Source: Metopolophium dirhodum (lineage: Eukaryota > Arthropoda > Insecta > Hemiptera > Aphididae). Taken from it: a stretch of 64,000 nt of DNA. Within the stretch, counting starts at the first letter, position 1; the number at the start of each line of letters is the position of its first letter. The position numbers and the translations under genes are program-made. This document shows positions 1 to 9,230 of this stretch, in pieces. Where the stretch lies: contig NC_083568.1 in the NCBI RefSeq assembly GCF_019925205.1, forward strand, positions 13,080,393 to 13,144,392, written 5' to 3'. The notes beneath the pieces were generated by a model. That model worked only from the letters and a program-made list of their open reading frames with translations. It did not search any database and was not told the DNA's origin.

Positions 1-138
1 CACTCGTTCCATTACCCTTTCCAACTCGTCAATGGTTTCTTCGATGTCTTCGTTAACGATAGTGATGTCGAACAAATGTTCATACGCCCGCTGTAGCAGT
101 TCGGATTCGTTGGCGAGTTTTTCCAAACTTCCATCGAA
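1..138 (-). CDS. CASK: CASK exon: GK domain C-terminal helices, cut by window edge
   Basis: Begins after acceptor GCGTTTCAG in phase 0 and is open to the first base of the window. It reads [20 protein letters not shown], then [20 protein letters not shown] and RVMERV. It should continue to a sequence like the conserved C-terminal end of CASK (PQWVPVSW plus a PDZ-ligand-like tail), which is outside the window. Confidence 0.95.
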
Positions 139-3100
139 CTGAAACGCAGGTATTTATGTAATTATTATAATATTAAATTATATATCATGCGACAATATAA
201 TTTGGGATGAGTTCTTGAACTTATCGAACTCTCAAACTTCCAGGAATGCGAACAGATCAAAGTTTATTGCAAATTAAATACTCAAAATCAAATACTTTGA
301 AACTCGAAAATTTCTTATACTGTTTGAAAAAAGTCAAGTTCGATATCGGTATACTATATTGTAAATATAATTTACCTATATTATATAAAATATAAGTACC
401 CATACCGTAGAATACGATTTGTATTTACTTTATTTCTCTTATCGGTTTAAAATTAAAATGGATAACTAAATTAAATTTAAAGTTCAAAGGTTCAAAACGT
501 ACGAAAAGTTCGAATAAAAATTAATTCAAGTTCGTGAAAACTGAAGTTTGACCCATTCCAATATACGAACGCCGTATCGATTCAATCGAACGTCGATAGT
601 AATTATATTATGTATTTAACTATAATAAATTCTCAGAGCCACGCGTTAAAGCGACGAGAGGACCGCAAAATGCTGTCGGCTAGATTGGTAAAAATATAAG
701 GAGGTCGTTCTCTTATTTTATAGGCGAACACTTTTATCAATAATTTATGTCGGCGAATTTTTCGAATCAATTCCATTTCACGACTTTTTCTCGTTATCAT
801 CAGCAGGTATAAACCACTACCAGCACGCCCAACGGACGGTCCAGTCGATAGGTGGGGCGCACGCACACAATTTTACTACCCAGGGGGCGCCCCTAAATGA
901 CTCGACGCGGCTCTGCGAGTTGTAAATGATGGCTCGTATAAATTTCACTCTGCAAGTGCACTCACGTCGGTAAGCGATCGGTGCGGTGGAGCAGCGATGA
1001 ACACGACCAGTGGCGCGAACTCGGCCGTCCGCAATATTTTCAGCGCCTGCGGCTCCACGTCCAGTATGGCGATTTTTCCCTCGTGGTGGATCTTCCTTAT
1101 CGTGTCCAGCTTCGTGCCGTACATGGCATCGTCGTGGGTGCCTACTTAACAGTTCATGTTATCCACTCGTAGGAAAAGCATAATATTATCGATGAACAAA
1201 ATAACTCCGGGACAATAGTTCACGCAGGCGTCTGCGATAAATCGTATAGTGTACGCTTACACTACTATGGCTACGATGTAGGTCATATTATTTTATACAA
1301 GTCGTGTATCTGGAGCATTCAAAAATATTAAAATGCTCGATTAAGTTTTCGAAATCTCCGGATACACTGTACCAAGCGTATAAACATACTATATTGTAAT
1401 ATACTTCTACACATTGTCCGGGAGCTAATACGTGCATACAGCATAGTATATAATATCATATTATTATAATATCACATAGTTAAGGATATAAATGTTTGGC
1501 TTACCATATTCCAAGTACTCGTGTGCATTTATGTCGGTCATCATTTCGTCATAAGTAACGAAATAGTAGGCTACCCCATTTTCTTCGCCCGGTTTCAACG
1601 GTCTCGTCGTATCTAAACCGTAACGAATTATTAGTCAGATTAAAATATAGCATTTAAACATTTTATAATATGAGCAATATTGTTCTCGTTATTTGCACCC
1701 TGCACCCCCTCCCCCCAACGAACAGTCCCGTAGACTTACGAGCCATTGGATAAGCATATTTGTCCGGATGTTTTTGAATGATCGTGTTCTTTATATGCCT
1801 TCGGCCGACTCCGTGGGCGCCCAAAAGAACTAACGTTTTGCGTTGGAATGCTGAAATACAGAAATACTTAAGTGTTATTACATCGTCTAAGCATGACACT
1901 TGAATAATACACTTACATGGTAGTTTGACTACTTCTTCGTAGGTGGCCAAGTCGATATGATCAAATACCGCATTGTGTTTAGCGAGATATTTTTCTTTTA
2001 ATTTTTTCTTACGACCGAATATTGAGCAATTAACTACAACAAAAATCAAATAATTTTTAAAAGATTGACAGATTATACCCAACCCTCTGGCCTCTTCTCC
2101 TAATGTTGAATAATCAATAATATATATGTAGGTATGTATGTAGGTACACACAAAATAAGTATAAATATACCAATAATAATATCTATAGCATAATTATGCG
2201 TTAACAGTAATATAACGTATTGCTAGAAACAATCAGTTCTAAAATACATCATTATGATATATTATCTAAAAAGCAAAATCAATTAAATTACGAGAAGCAA
2301 AAACCTTACCGGTGGTACCGTCACACCCTTCGTGTGACGAGCAACTGGATTCTTTTGATAGGTACGGCAAAGTTATAAAATAGAAACACACAAGCAACAC
2401 ATATTTTAGGAACGCACAAAAAAAAAACCAAGTCACACGAAAAACCATGAAATCCATAAATAACAATTTGTATTGTAATCATTTACCTTGTTCGTGTTTG
2501 GAATTTTCTAGAGCTTTACAGGTGATACGCCACTCTTGGAGTTCTGGCGACGGTATTAGGCCAGCTGAACCGGCTGAATTGTCTTTTCGAGCTTGCCACC
2601 AATGGTGGTCGTCTTTACTGATTATCTAAAGAAAAAAATGTCAGATAAAAATAATGTAATTTTGTCGGTCCATCGATCAGCGTAACACTAACGACTTACA
2701 TACCTGCAATATGTCACCGATATTGAACGTTATGCCAGCCTGTGCACATGGTATTAAGTCGTCTTGAAGCGGGTCGTAGCTGAACTGAGCACGGACGAAT
2801 ATCTACGGAACACACATCGATACGGAAAGGGCGATTGGATAAATGAATAAATAATAATGTTTTATCAATTAAATAAAAAAAAAATTTTGGCTTTATTATA
2901 AATATATAACTATAATAATAGATGATAGAAAAAGACATATTTTAAATAATAATCAATACATTTATAACTATTTTAGAGTACAAGTAACCTTAATTCGCTT
3001 TGTATTAATTCTTAAATAGATTGATGGCCTTGTAGTAATAAAAAAATGTATTATATTTCTGTATCGTAAACTAAATCCACGATTATATGAAATTGTGTAC

Positions 3101-6100
3101 ATAAAATATATTCTTCGATTAATGACAACAATTACTCAACGACTGAATACGTCATATAATATGCGTAGTTTAAATTAAAAACCGTTAAGGAAGTACCTAA
3201 TTCAGCTCCTGTAAATTTCTATATTAAGAGTAGGTAGTAAATAGTAATTGAATCTGCGCTCGGGGAAATTAAAATAAATAAATATTAAAAAATAAGTGAC
3301 CAAATATAAGAAAATTGGGTATAAATAAGACTGTCGTAAAATATAGGTTGATTTTGAAATAAATAAAACTAACTACATAATACATTGAAGTTTGAGAAAT
3401 AATGCAACGAAACTAATAGAACGTATAGGCAATACTAGACTACAATATCACATTCTCATAAATTCTAATTAGATGATCAAATTCGTAGGTACTTACAATC
3501 ACAGGTAATGGCTTTATCCTGAACAACTACAAATGAGCAATGGTTAAAAAAAAAACACAATCATATCAAAATATGTGGAAAAAAGGTTAATTTTAATAAG
3601 CTACACAAACTGTGAACACAGTACGTTTAATATTAAAAGTTCTATTTCTGACGTAGGCCAAATTTTAAAAGAAAAAAATATTAATAAATATATTGTAAAT
3701 TATATTAGAAATTTTTTACTTTGTAATACATATAATAATTAATAATAATGATAATAATAATAATAATAATAATAATAAGGTATAATAAAAAAGTTTAAAA
3801 AAATGTATCGATTGAATGTCTTCCGTATATAGATGACATTAATCGATGGATGGATGATTTTTTAATTTGGCCAACACCGGATAGAGTACACTTGGGCTTA
3901 CTTGTACCTCGCACGGTGGTGGTGCGCTTCTGTAGGATGGCACTATCTTAAAAGTGACGGATCCTCTCGCTTCTCTCTAAACAAACGAAACGAAACAACA
4001 ACGTTTGAATACAATACATCACAATAATATTGCAAGAACAATTATTAAACTATCAGTGAGGTGAATACACAAGGATACGGGGTGTGCGGGGATGGGGTCT
4101 CGCGGGTACGAAGTGGGTTTTTTTTTGTTTCGTTTAATTCAATGAAAACTTTACTGGAAAATAAAAAAAATAATTAGGCTTTTATAGCTGATACCTGCGT
4201 AGCGTATATAAAATGTTGTTGGTGGGAAGGTTATTCAGCGTTTTATATACGCGTTGCTTAAGTACACTGCACTACGATGAAAGGTCACCCCCATCAGAGT
4301 ATACAAACAACGGCCTTAATACAATGAGTAGCTTTTCACGATCCATAGGTACACTTTTATAATTAATTAAATATTACGCCCCCGCCCCCGTAGGTATGTT
4401 CACGTAGAAATTCGGTTAATTTTTTCCCATATGGGTGCACGGGAGTCTCATTAAATCGTGCTGTTATACTATATTATACCCAGGCGAAACAATACGCGGT
4501 TTGGGTTTCGGTGAATAATGATACAATAAAATATATTTAGGTAGGTATACACTATTTTATCGCGTCGTGTGAACTTTTTTTATGGGGGGGAGACATAGCA
4601 AGCAAAATGTCAAGTAATGTAGGGACGCGCGGGAGACTTATACCTATATAATATTAAGAGGATACAGAGAATTTTACTTACCAAAAGCTTCTGAAGCGCT
4701 CCCACAGACTGGTTAGCAACCGATATACCGTTGATTTCCCGGATTTCGTCTCCCACGTGCAGAGTGGCTTGACGATGGATCATACCACCGTGCATTATGC
4801 GCGCTACCACACATTTACCGTCTTCGTTCATCTTCAACGTTATACCCTAAAAACGAAATTCCATTTATTTTTTATTTTTTAAATAACATTATGTATTTGT
4901 ACACCATAATAAATCGAACACTTATTGGGCCAATACAAAAATATATATTTTTGAATTATTGTTATGATAATGCACATATCTATGTATTATATATAGTTTA
5001 TATCTGTGGCTTATTGGTGAAAGATCGGCCAAATTTGGAAAAATTTTAGATTATTTGACCAATGTCCAGTCTTGGGTAGTATTCCGAATACTTTTAGAAT
5101 ACTATTTCCAAAAGTATTTTGTGATGTATTCTGAATACTTTTGAAACTATTCGGAATACTTTTACAGTATGAAAATTAAATTGTATGATTTGCATGTTAT
5201 TCCCTTGCATTTGATTTAAAACAAAAATACAAAATTTATAATTTATGAGTTGGAAATTTGGAATCAATAATATCTATTAATATCATACAATATCAAAATT
5301 ATAACTGGAATCGTTTCATATGTTTTCAAAAATATTTTTAAGTATTCGGAATATTATATTTATCAAGTATTCGAATACATATTCGGAATACTATTTTTCA
5401 TAAGTATTTTACCCAAGACTGCCAATGTCTCTGATGCAGTATGACCAACTTAATACATACAGTGGACATTTTGAAATCAATCGATAGAAGTATATCAGTG
5501 AGTACATTACGGTCCTATCTTGACATTGGTCACGTATATATGGCTGGGACATAATTGGCCATTTCGAAATCAATCGATAAAATGTCTAAAAATTAGTTAC
5601 TTACATTGTGTGTAATTTAATACTACTAGATATAATACTAAAATAATACTATATAATATAATACTAATACTACTATAGATATAATATTAGGATTTAATAA
5701 AAAATTAAGATGGTTAAGTTTAGTCATTAAAATATTATTTATTTTATAATTTTAGTCTTTGGCCAATGTCAGACAGTAATAATATTCTTTATTCATCAAG
5801 AGGGCCAATGTGAAAATAAAATAAATATATTTTTTGGTTTCGCAAAATACAAAATATGTTTCATTAAATTAAGTATGGACAATTTATTTAGTCATAGAAA
5901 TTCCAAAACTTTGACGCGTAGGTAAAACCCATAATTGTTTATTTTTTTTTCAAATTGGCCTATTTCAGAATTAAATTTCCCTCAACAATGGTCGTTTTTG
6001 ACATTGGACTTTATTGCACCGAGTCACACATTATATTATGTTTAGTATGATATTGTGCACATAGGTACAAATTACAAACGAATCGCGTACCATTGGCTCG

Positions 6101-6291
6101 TCGGTGTTTTTTTGAAACTGCACTAGTCTGACCCGCGTAACGTTCTCAGGTTCGATGTCGTCGTCCAGACCATTCTCGCCGTCATCGATGCCATTGCCAT
6201 TCAAATACGGCAAAACCAACGGCGGCGTCACGCGGACAGCTTCTTCGCCGAATATCTCGTGAGCCGCTACGTCATGGGTTTGCATTAACGA
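1..6291 (-). CDS. CASK: CASK MAGUK scaffold, 3' portion of gene (PDZ-SH3-HOOK-GK)
   Basis: Multi-exon gene for the membrane-associated guanylate kinase scaffold CASK, which in animals links neurexin/syndecan tails (PDZ), protein 4.1 (HOOK) and transcriptional or channel partners at synapses and junctions. Core exons read in phase, high to low coordinate: 6091-6291, 4682-4846, 3902 or 3908-3976, 2704-2802, 2487-2625, 1917-2033, 1740-1850, 1505-1612, 966-1141, 1-138. Two optional in-frame exons lie at 3497-3526 and 2310-2351. Diagnostic strings seen are [20 protein letters not shown] (linker/PDZ), [22 protein letters not shown] (SH3) and [14 protein letters not shown] (GK P-loop). The P-loop has no classic GKST, as in other CASK GK domains, so GMP kinase activity is not expected. 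The C-terminal tail lies outside the window, and no kinase or L27 exon is visible inside it. Identity rests on recalled CASK sequences, not a search. Confidence 0.97.
966..1141 (-). CDS. CASK: CASK exon: GK domain core
   Basis: 176-nt exon completing a glycine codon and ending in phase 0. The acceptor is AAGTAG (weak pyrimidine tract), the donor GAC|GTGAGT. It reads [20 protein letters not shown], then [20 protein letters not shown] and [27 protein letters not shown] and VVFIAAP are signature strings of CASK/MPP GK domains. The spacer PPHRSLTD after FIAAP varies between species. Confidence 0.97.
1505..1612 (-). CDS. CASK: CASK exon: GK domain GMP-binding lobe region
   Basis: 108-nt exon, acceptor GGTTTAG, donor TATG|GTAAGC. 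It starts two bases into a histidine codon and ends one base into a glycine codon. It reads [20 protein letters not shown], then [26 protein letters not shown] and EYLEYG match the region that contacts the guanine in enzymes and phospho-ligands in MAGUKs. Confidence 0.96.
1740..1850 (-). CDS. CASK: CASK exon: GK domain P-loop and following helix
   Basis: 111-nt exon, acceptor TATTTCAG, donor GCTC|GTAAGT. It reads [20 protein letters not shown], then [16 protein letters not shown]. The nucleotide-binding loop is GAHGVGRRH, with Arg-Arg in place of the Lys-Ser/Thr of active guanylate kinases. This substitution is typical of CASK and marks the domain as a protein-binding pseudo-enzyme. Confidence 0.97.
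1917..2033 (-). CDS. CASK: CASK exon: basic HOOK segment
   Basis: 117-nt exon, acceptor TTGTTGTAG, donor CCAT|GTAAGT, entering and leaving after one codon base. It reads [20 protein letters not shown], then [18 protein letters not shown]. The RKKKLKEK cluster is the positively charged HOOK motif that in CASK and other MAGUKs binds protein 4.1 FERM domains. [10 protein letters not shown] and TYEEVVKLP are near-invariant CASK strings. Confidence 0.96.
2310..2351 (-). CDS. CASK: Candidate 42-nt symmetric cassette exon in CASK HOOK region
   Basis: Small exon between acceptor CTATCAAAAG and donor ACCG|GTAAGG. Both flanking junctions are phase 1, so including it adds 14 residues ([14 protein letters not shown] before a shared valine) and skipping it leaves the frame intact. 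Skipping gives [14 protein letters not shown], which resembles the fly sequence I recall. Inclusion would put a Ser/Cys-rich insert before the basic 4.1-binding segment. The acceptor pyrimidine tract is weak, consistent with regulated use. Confidence 0.6.
2487..2625 (-). CDS. CASK: CASK exon: SH3 domain second half and start of HOOK linker
   Basis: 139-nt exon starting in phase 0 and ending one base into a codon. Acceptor TTTCTTTAG, donor CAAG|GTAAAT. It reads [19 protein letters not shown], then [17 protein letters not shown] and ENSKHEQ. WW and [11 protein letters not shown] are hallmark CASK SH3 residues. The exon ends just before the variable part of the HOOK region, where a small optional exon (2310-2351) may be spliced in. 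Confidence 0.96.
2704..2802 (-). CDS. CASK: CASK exon: SH3 domain, first half
   Basis: 99-nt exon (33 codons), phase 0/0, acceptor TTCCGTAG, donor CAG|GTATGT. It reads [20 protein letters not shown], then [13 protein letters not shown]. The ALYDY-like SH3 start is replaced by VRAQFSYDP, as in CASK and related MPP proteins. The CAQAG string is insect-like compared with CKEAG in human CASK. Confidence 0.96.
3497..3526 (-). CDS. CASK: Possible 30-nt CASK microexon in the PDZ-SH3 linker
   Basis: A 30-nt stretch flanked by acceptor CATTTGTAG and donor GATT|GTAAGT, with no stop and phase 0 on both sides. It would insert [10 protein letters not shown] between the PDZ exon and the SH3 exon without changing frame. 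The CASK PDZ-SH3 linker varies in length between animals, and a neuronal-type microexon there is plausible. It rests only on splice-site match, length divisible by three and position in the right intron. An internal AG (TTCAG) could act as another acceptor but would break the frame. Confidence 0.45.
3741..3779. repeat. (TAA)n microsatellite in CASK intron
   Basis: AATAAT array, slightly interrupted, within the intron between the SH3 and PDZ exons. Confidence 0.9.
3902..3976 (-). CDS. CASK: CASK exon: end of PDZ domain, with two donor options
   Basis: Exon beginning after acceptor TTTGTTTAG. It reads [20 protein letters not shown], then PCE, completing the last PDZ strand and starting the linker to SH3. 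Two donors lie in tandem: GAG|GTACAA, ending the exon at 3908 (23 codons), and CAA|GTAAGC, ending it at 3902 (25 codons, adding VQ). Both keep phase 0 into the SH3 exon, giving PPCE-IFVRAQ or PPCEVQ-IFVRAQ. The fly protein as I recall it has PPCEIFVRAQ, favouring 3908, but the 3902 donor has the better downstream consensus. Confidence 0.92.
4682..4846 (-). CDS. CASK: CASK exon: PDZ domain core
   Basis: 165-nt exon (55 codons), phase 0/0. Acceptor TTTTTAG, donor TTG|GTAAGT. It begins GITLKMNED, which is the carboxylate-binding loop of a CASK-type class II PDZ, then reads [20 protein letters not shown] and [21 protein letters not shown]. This is the central part of the PDZ domain, which in CASK binds neurexin and syndecan C-termini. 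Confidence 0.96.
4847..6090 (-). other. CASK intron with MITE and degenerate GGCCAATGTC words
   Basis: No coding signal. Besides the MITE at 5068-5421, variants of the word GGCCAATGTC or its complement recur: near 5036, 5060, 5422, 5520, 5760, 5804 and 5996. AAATCAATCGATA appears twice (about 5474 and 5566). This looks like an older, decayed repeat into which the MITE inserted. Confidence 0.5.
5068..5421. mobile_element. hAT-type MITE in a CASK intron, with perfect 8-bp target duplication
   Basis: 354-bp element with no coding capacity. It starts CAGTCTTGGGTAGTATTCCG and ends with the inverted match (AAGTATTTTACCCAAGACTG). It is flanked on both sides by the identical 8 bp CCAATGTC (5060-5067 and 5422-5429). 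An 8-bp duplication with CA..TG-type ends is the hallmark of hAT superfamily insertion. The interior is filled with short palindromic copies of a word like GTATTCNGAATACTTTT. The perfect target duplication suggests a fairly recent insertion, between the linker exon and the PDZ exon. Confidence 0.85.
6091..6291 (-). CDS. CASK: CASK exon: end of second L27 / linker into PDZ
   Basis: Minus-strand exon of 201 nt (67 codons), phase 0 at both ends. The acceptor is TGTTACAG before 6291 and the donor ATG|GTACGC after 6091. It reads [20 protein letters not shown], then [11 protein letters not shown], an acidic spacer rich in D, G and E, and [17 protein letters not shown]. This matches the segment after the second L27 domain and the first beta strand of the PDZ domain in animal CASK. 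The first residues line up with the end of an L27 helix (LLQTHD in human), so in the full-length isoform an L27 exon must precede it. That exon is not seen in this window. Confidence 0.95.
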
Positions 6292-8590
6292 CTGTAACAC
6301 AATATTAATAATAATGCATATTATAATATTATAACGTTTCAAGTAATTTTGGTTAAAATTGCGGTCATATTTTAGTAAAGGGGTGTGTATATTCTGGAAT
6401 CGGGTACCGCAGAAAACACGTTAACAAAATAATAACTATAATAACGATAAATCTCAATGCGTTTACATTATTCCACAAAGACAACACAATGCACAGGACA
6501 CATTACTAGGGAATTAAGGTTCATTTAATTGGACCTATGCCACGTTAACAACTTTATATGTAATCGAGTTTAAAACTACAAATTCTTGAGAACAATTTTC
6601 GAAATTATTGTCTTGCTCGGACATTTATAGAACACAACAACTCATATATAATCAATGCCCGGAGGAGTGTTTTAAAACAACCCCCGTCAACCCCCTTCCC
6701 TTGAGACTTTCTTTGAATTATATTGCGCATTATAAATTACATCTCGGCTAAGTATGAATTATTAATGTTTAGTGTATTATTATTTGATATTCTATATGTC
6801 AAGGATTTAGTTGGAATATCATAAATAATGATATAGGTACCTACATAACCACATAAGTTCTCTATTAAATTACGAAAATTGTGTGGTAAAGTTTTTAACT
6901 ATTGTTTAGTAATTAATAATTATAACTACGAAGGAAGTGTGGGAAAATTAAGTTTTAATGTTATAAACATTTTGATATTATTGCTGTAATAGGTGCAGGT
7001 AAAAACTAAAAAGTACCAACCTAATGTAAAATCAAATTTGTACATACATATACCATAAGCATATAAAGTATTTTAAATTCAAGTTTAATATTAAATAACT
7101 AAGTACCTATCAAGTATATAGGTAATAAAGAAATATAACACTATTTTTTAATTAAAAATGTCACAGCTTATTACCACGACTACCACTTGAAAATATGAAA
7201 AGAGGATATAAACCTTGATCAGTATACCTCAAAAATATATAGTTATATACCTATATATAATAGAAAAATATTTTTGAATTTCATCAATAAATTTATATTA
7301 TTACTTAAATAAACTATTTACCATAGCCTATGTCTACATTTTAGTTATATTTTGTATGACATAAAAAATTAAAAAAAAAAATTATGTTCAGTATCTAAAT
7401 GCACAACTAAAAAATTCAAGTATGTTATTATCATCTTTTACAGAATCCAATATAGTAACAAAATCCTTGTAATGAATCAACTATAGGCAATGATTGCGTG
7501 ACGAATGATTGTTTTTACTGTACTAGACATTTATAAGTTTTTATAACATTTAATTCAGTTAGAGCAGTTAGATTACACTTTAGCTTGAAAAATTAAGGAT
7601 CATTATAAGATATCACTTATAAAGTAGATAAATGAAAATTGTTTTTATTTTGAGTAACGAGTTGTTAAACATAAAAAATTTGTTATACCATTATTTTCAA
7701 CGGTTTTTAATAGTAACTAAGTACAACTGTATACGCGCGAGTGTACGAGTATTATATTTTTATTTATTTCTTTTTGCATATCTTGATATTTTTTAGAGCA
7801 TATTATCTAGCGGTCATAGTAATATACCGTTTTTCTTTTTAGAACTATTATAGCGTCAAGTGATGATAATATAATACGGCACTGACTTGTGCTGTGGTAA
7901 ACGAAGCGTGACTGTAACCTGTCCATGCATTTTTAAGAATGCAAAAACATTTTTATACAAAAGAATTTTAGAGTGTAAGTTTACGACAACTTTTTATTTT
8001 AAACATGTTTTCCAGCAACCTCTCTTCCTGTCTTTAACTCTAATATTTCCCATGTAGACTTTTCCGTGTGTTTAGTAAAATGTACTTTTCACCTGTTTCA
8101 GTTTTCATAAAAACCATATTTCACTATACGCGTATAATGTGGTATTAAAAATAAAAAAATCCTACATATAACGCCATACAGTTATTATAAATTCGTTTTT
8201 TTTAATGCATAATAACTTTAATCCTTCCGTCTGGATTAAAAATAAATTTAATTAAAATAATATGAATTGGGTCTCGGCCGTTTGTGATATCACAAAGTTT
8301 TTACAAAATATCAATTATAATCAGTAATATAATTAATATAATATTCTCATTTCATTACGTCAATAACTTAGCGGACGACAACCTGCAGGCCATTCGTATA
8401 TAGAGACAAACATGGACTTTTCCAAACAATTTATAAATTAAAACGCTCAAACGCATTTCCCGTCAAAAAAGTTTTCCCGGTTACGAGACGTATTTGCTCG
8501 ACAATATATATAAAAGTTCCGTCGTACAAATATAATATTTTAATATTACGCGATGTTATCTTATTATATAGTCGAAAATAACCGTGAAGA
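6292..8590. other. Start of the large non-coding interval upstream of the last CASK exon
   Basis: AT-rich sequence without an open frame that reads like a conserved protein and without recognisable transposon ends. Treated here as intron of CASK on the minus strand. Confidence 0.5.
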
Positions 8591-9230
8591 ATGAAAATAA
8601 TAAACACAAATATAAAAGTGGGTCAGCCGCCGTCTATTTTTAGAGAGAATCGCTCCGATCGCGTGCACAATATACCTAATAATAAAATGTATGAGATAAT
8701 TCGACTACGGCTGTCCTGCTCGACGGATAACTCGCGCCAGTTTTCGTCGAACTATGTTCGTCCGGACACGGACGACGAGGGGAAACGTTGAAAGAACGAT
8801 GGCGATGATGGCAGCCTCCGAGAAAATATTATAAAGTCTGCAGCTTTTCCACCGCCTCAGCGACGTCGGCGGCGGCGATTCAATTAGATTTCCTCTGCGC
8901 CGCCGCCGCCGTTATAATATGTATTATTATATAGATCCGAAACATACCATAATATCATCAATCACATCACTCCGTTGCCGGTGAATATAATGCATGTGTG
9001 CAGCGTGTGTTGTGAGTGTGTGCGCGCGGAGTGGCACCACCCGACGAAAGCGTTTTCGGTTCGACGTGGTGGAAAAAGCCGGTCGGAAAACGATTTTTTT
9101 TTCTTCTTTTCGGAAGAACTGCGCGAACGACTAACTATATACGACTACGCGACACACGAGTCCGGGGATGTAATCTTAGATATACGCCGTACCCGTCATG
9201 TTATATTATACGTATAGTATACTTGCTCAT
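8591..9230. promoter_or_regulatory. GC- and CpG-rich island inside the putative CASK intron
   Basis: About 600 bp clearly richer in CG dinucleotides than its surroundings, with GGCGGCGGCG and CGCCGCCGCCGCC blocks near 8870 and 8900. Short open frames occur on the plus strand but show no recognisable domain and carry low-complexity tracts. In an AT-rich insect genome such an island often marks a promoter or enhancer, so this could be an internal CASK promoter or an unrelated transcription start. No initiator or donor site was convincing. Confidence 0.3.
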
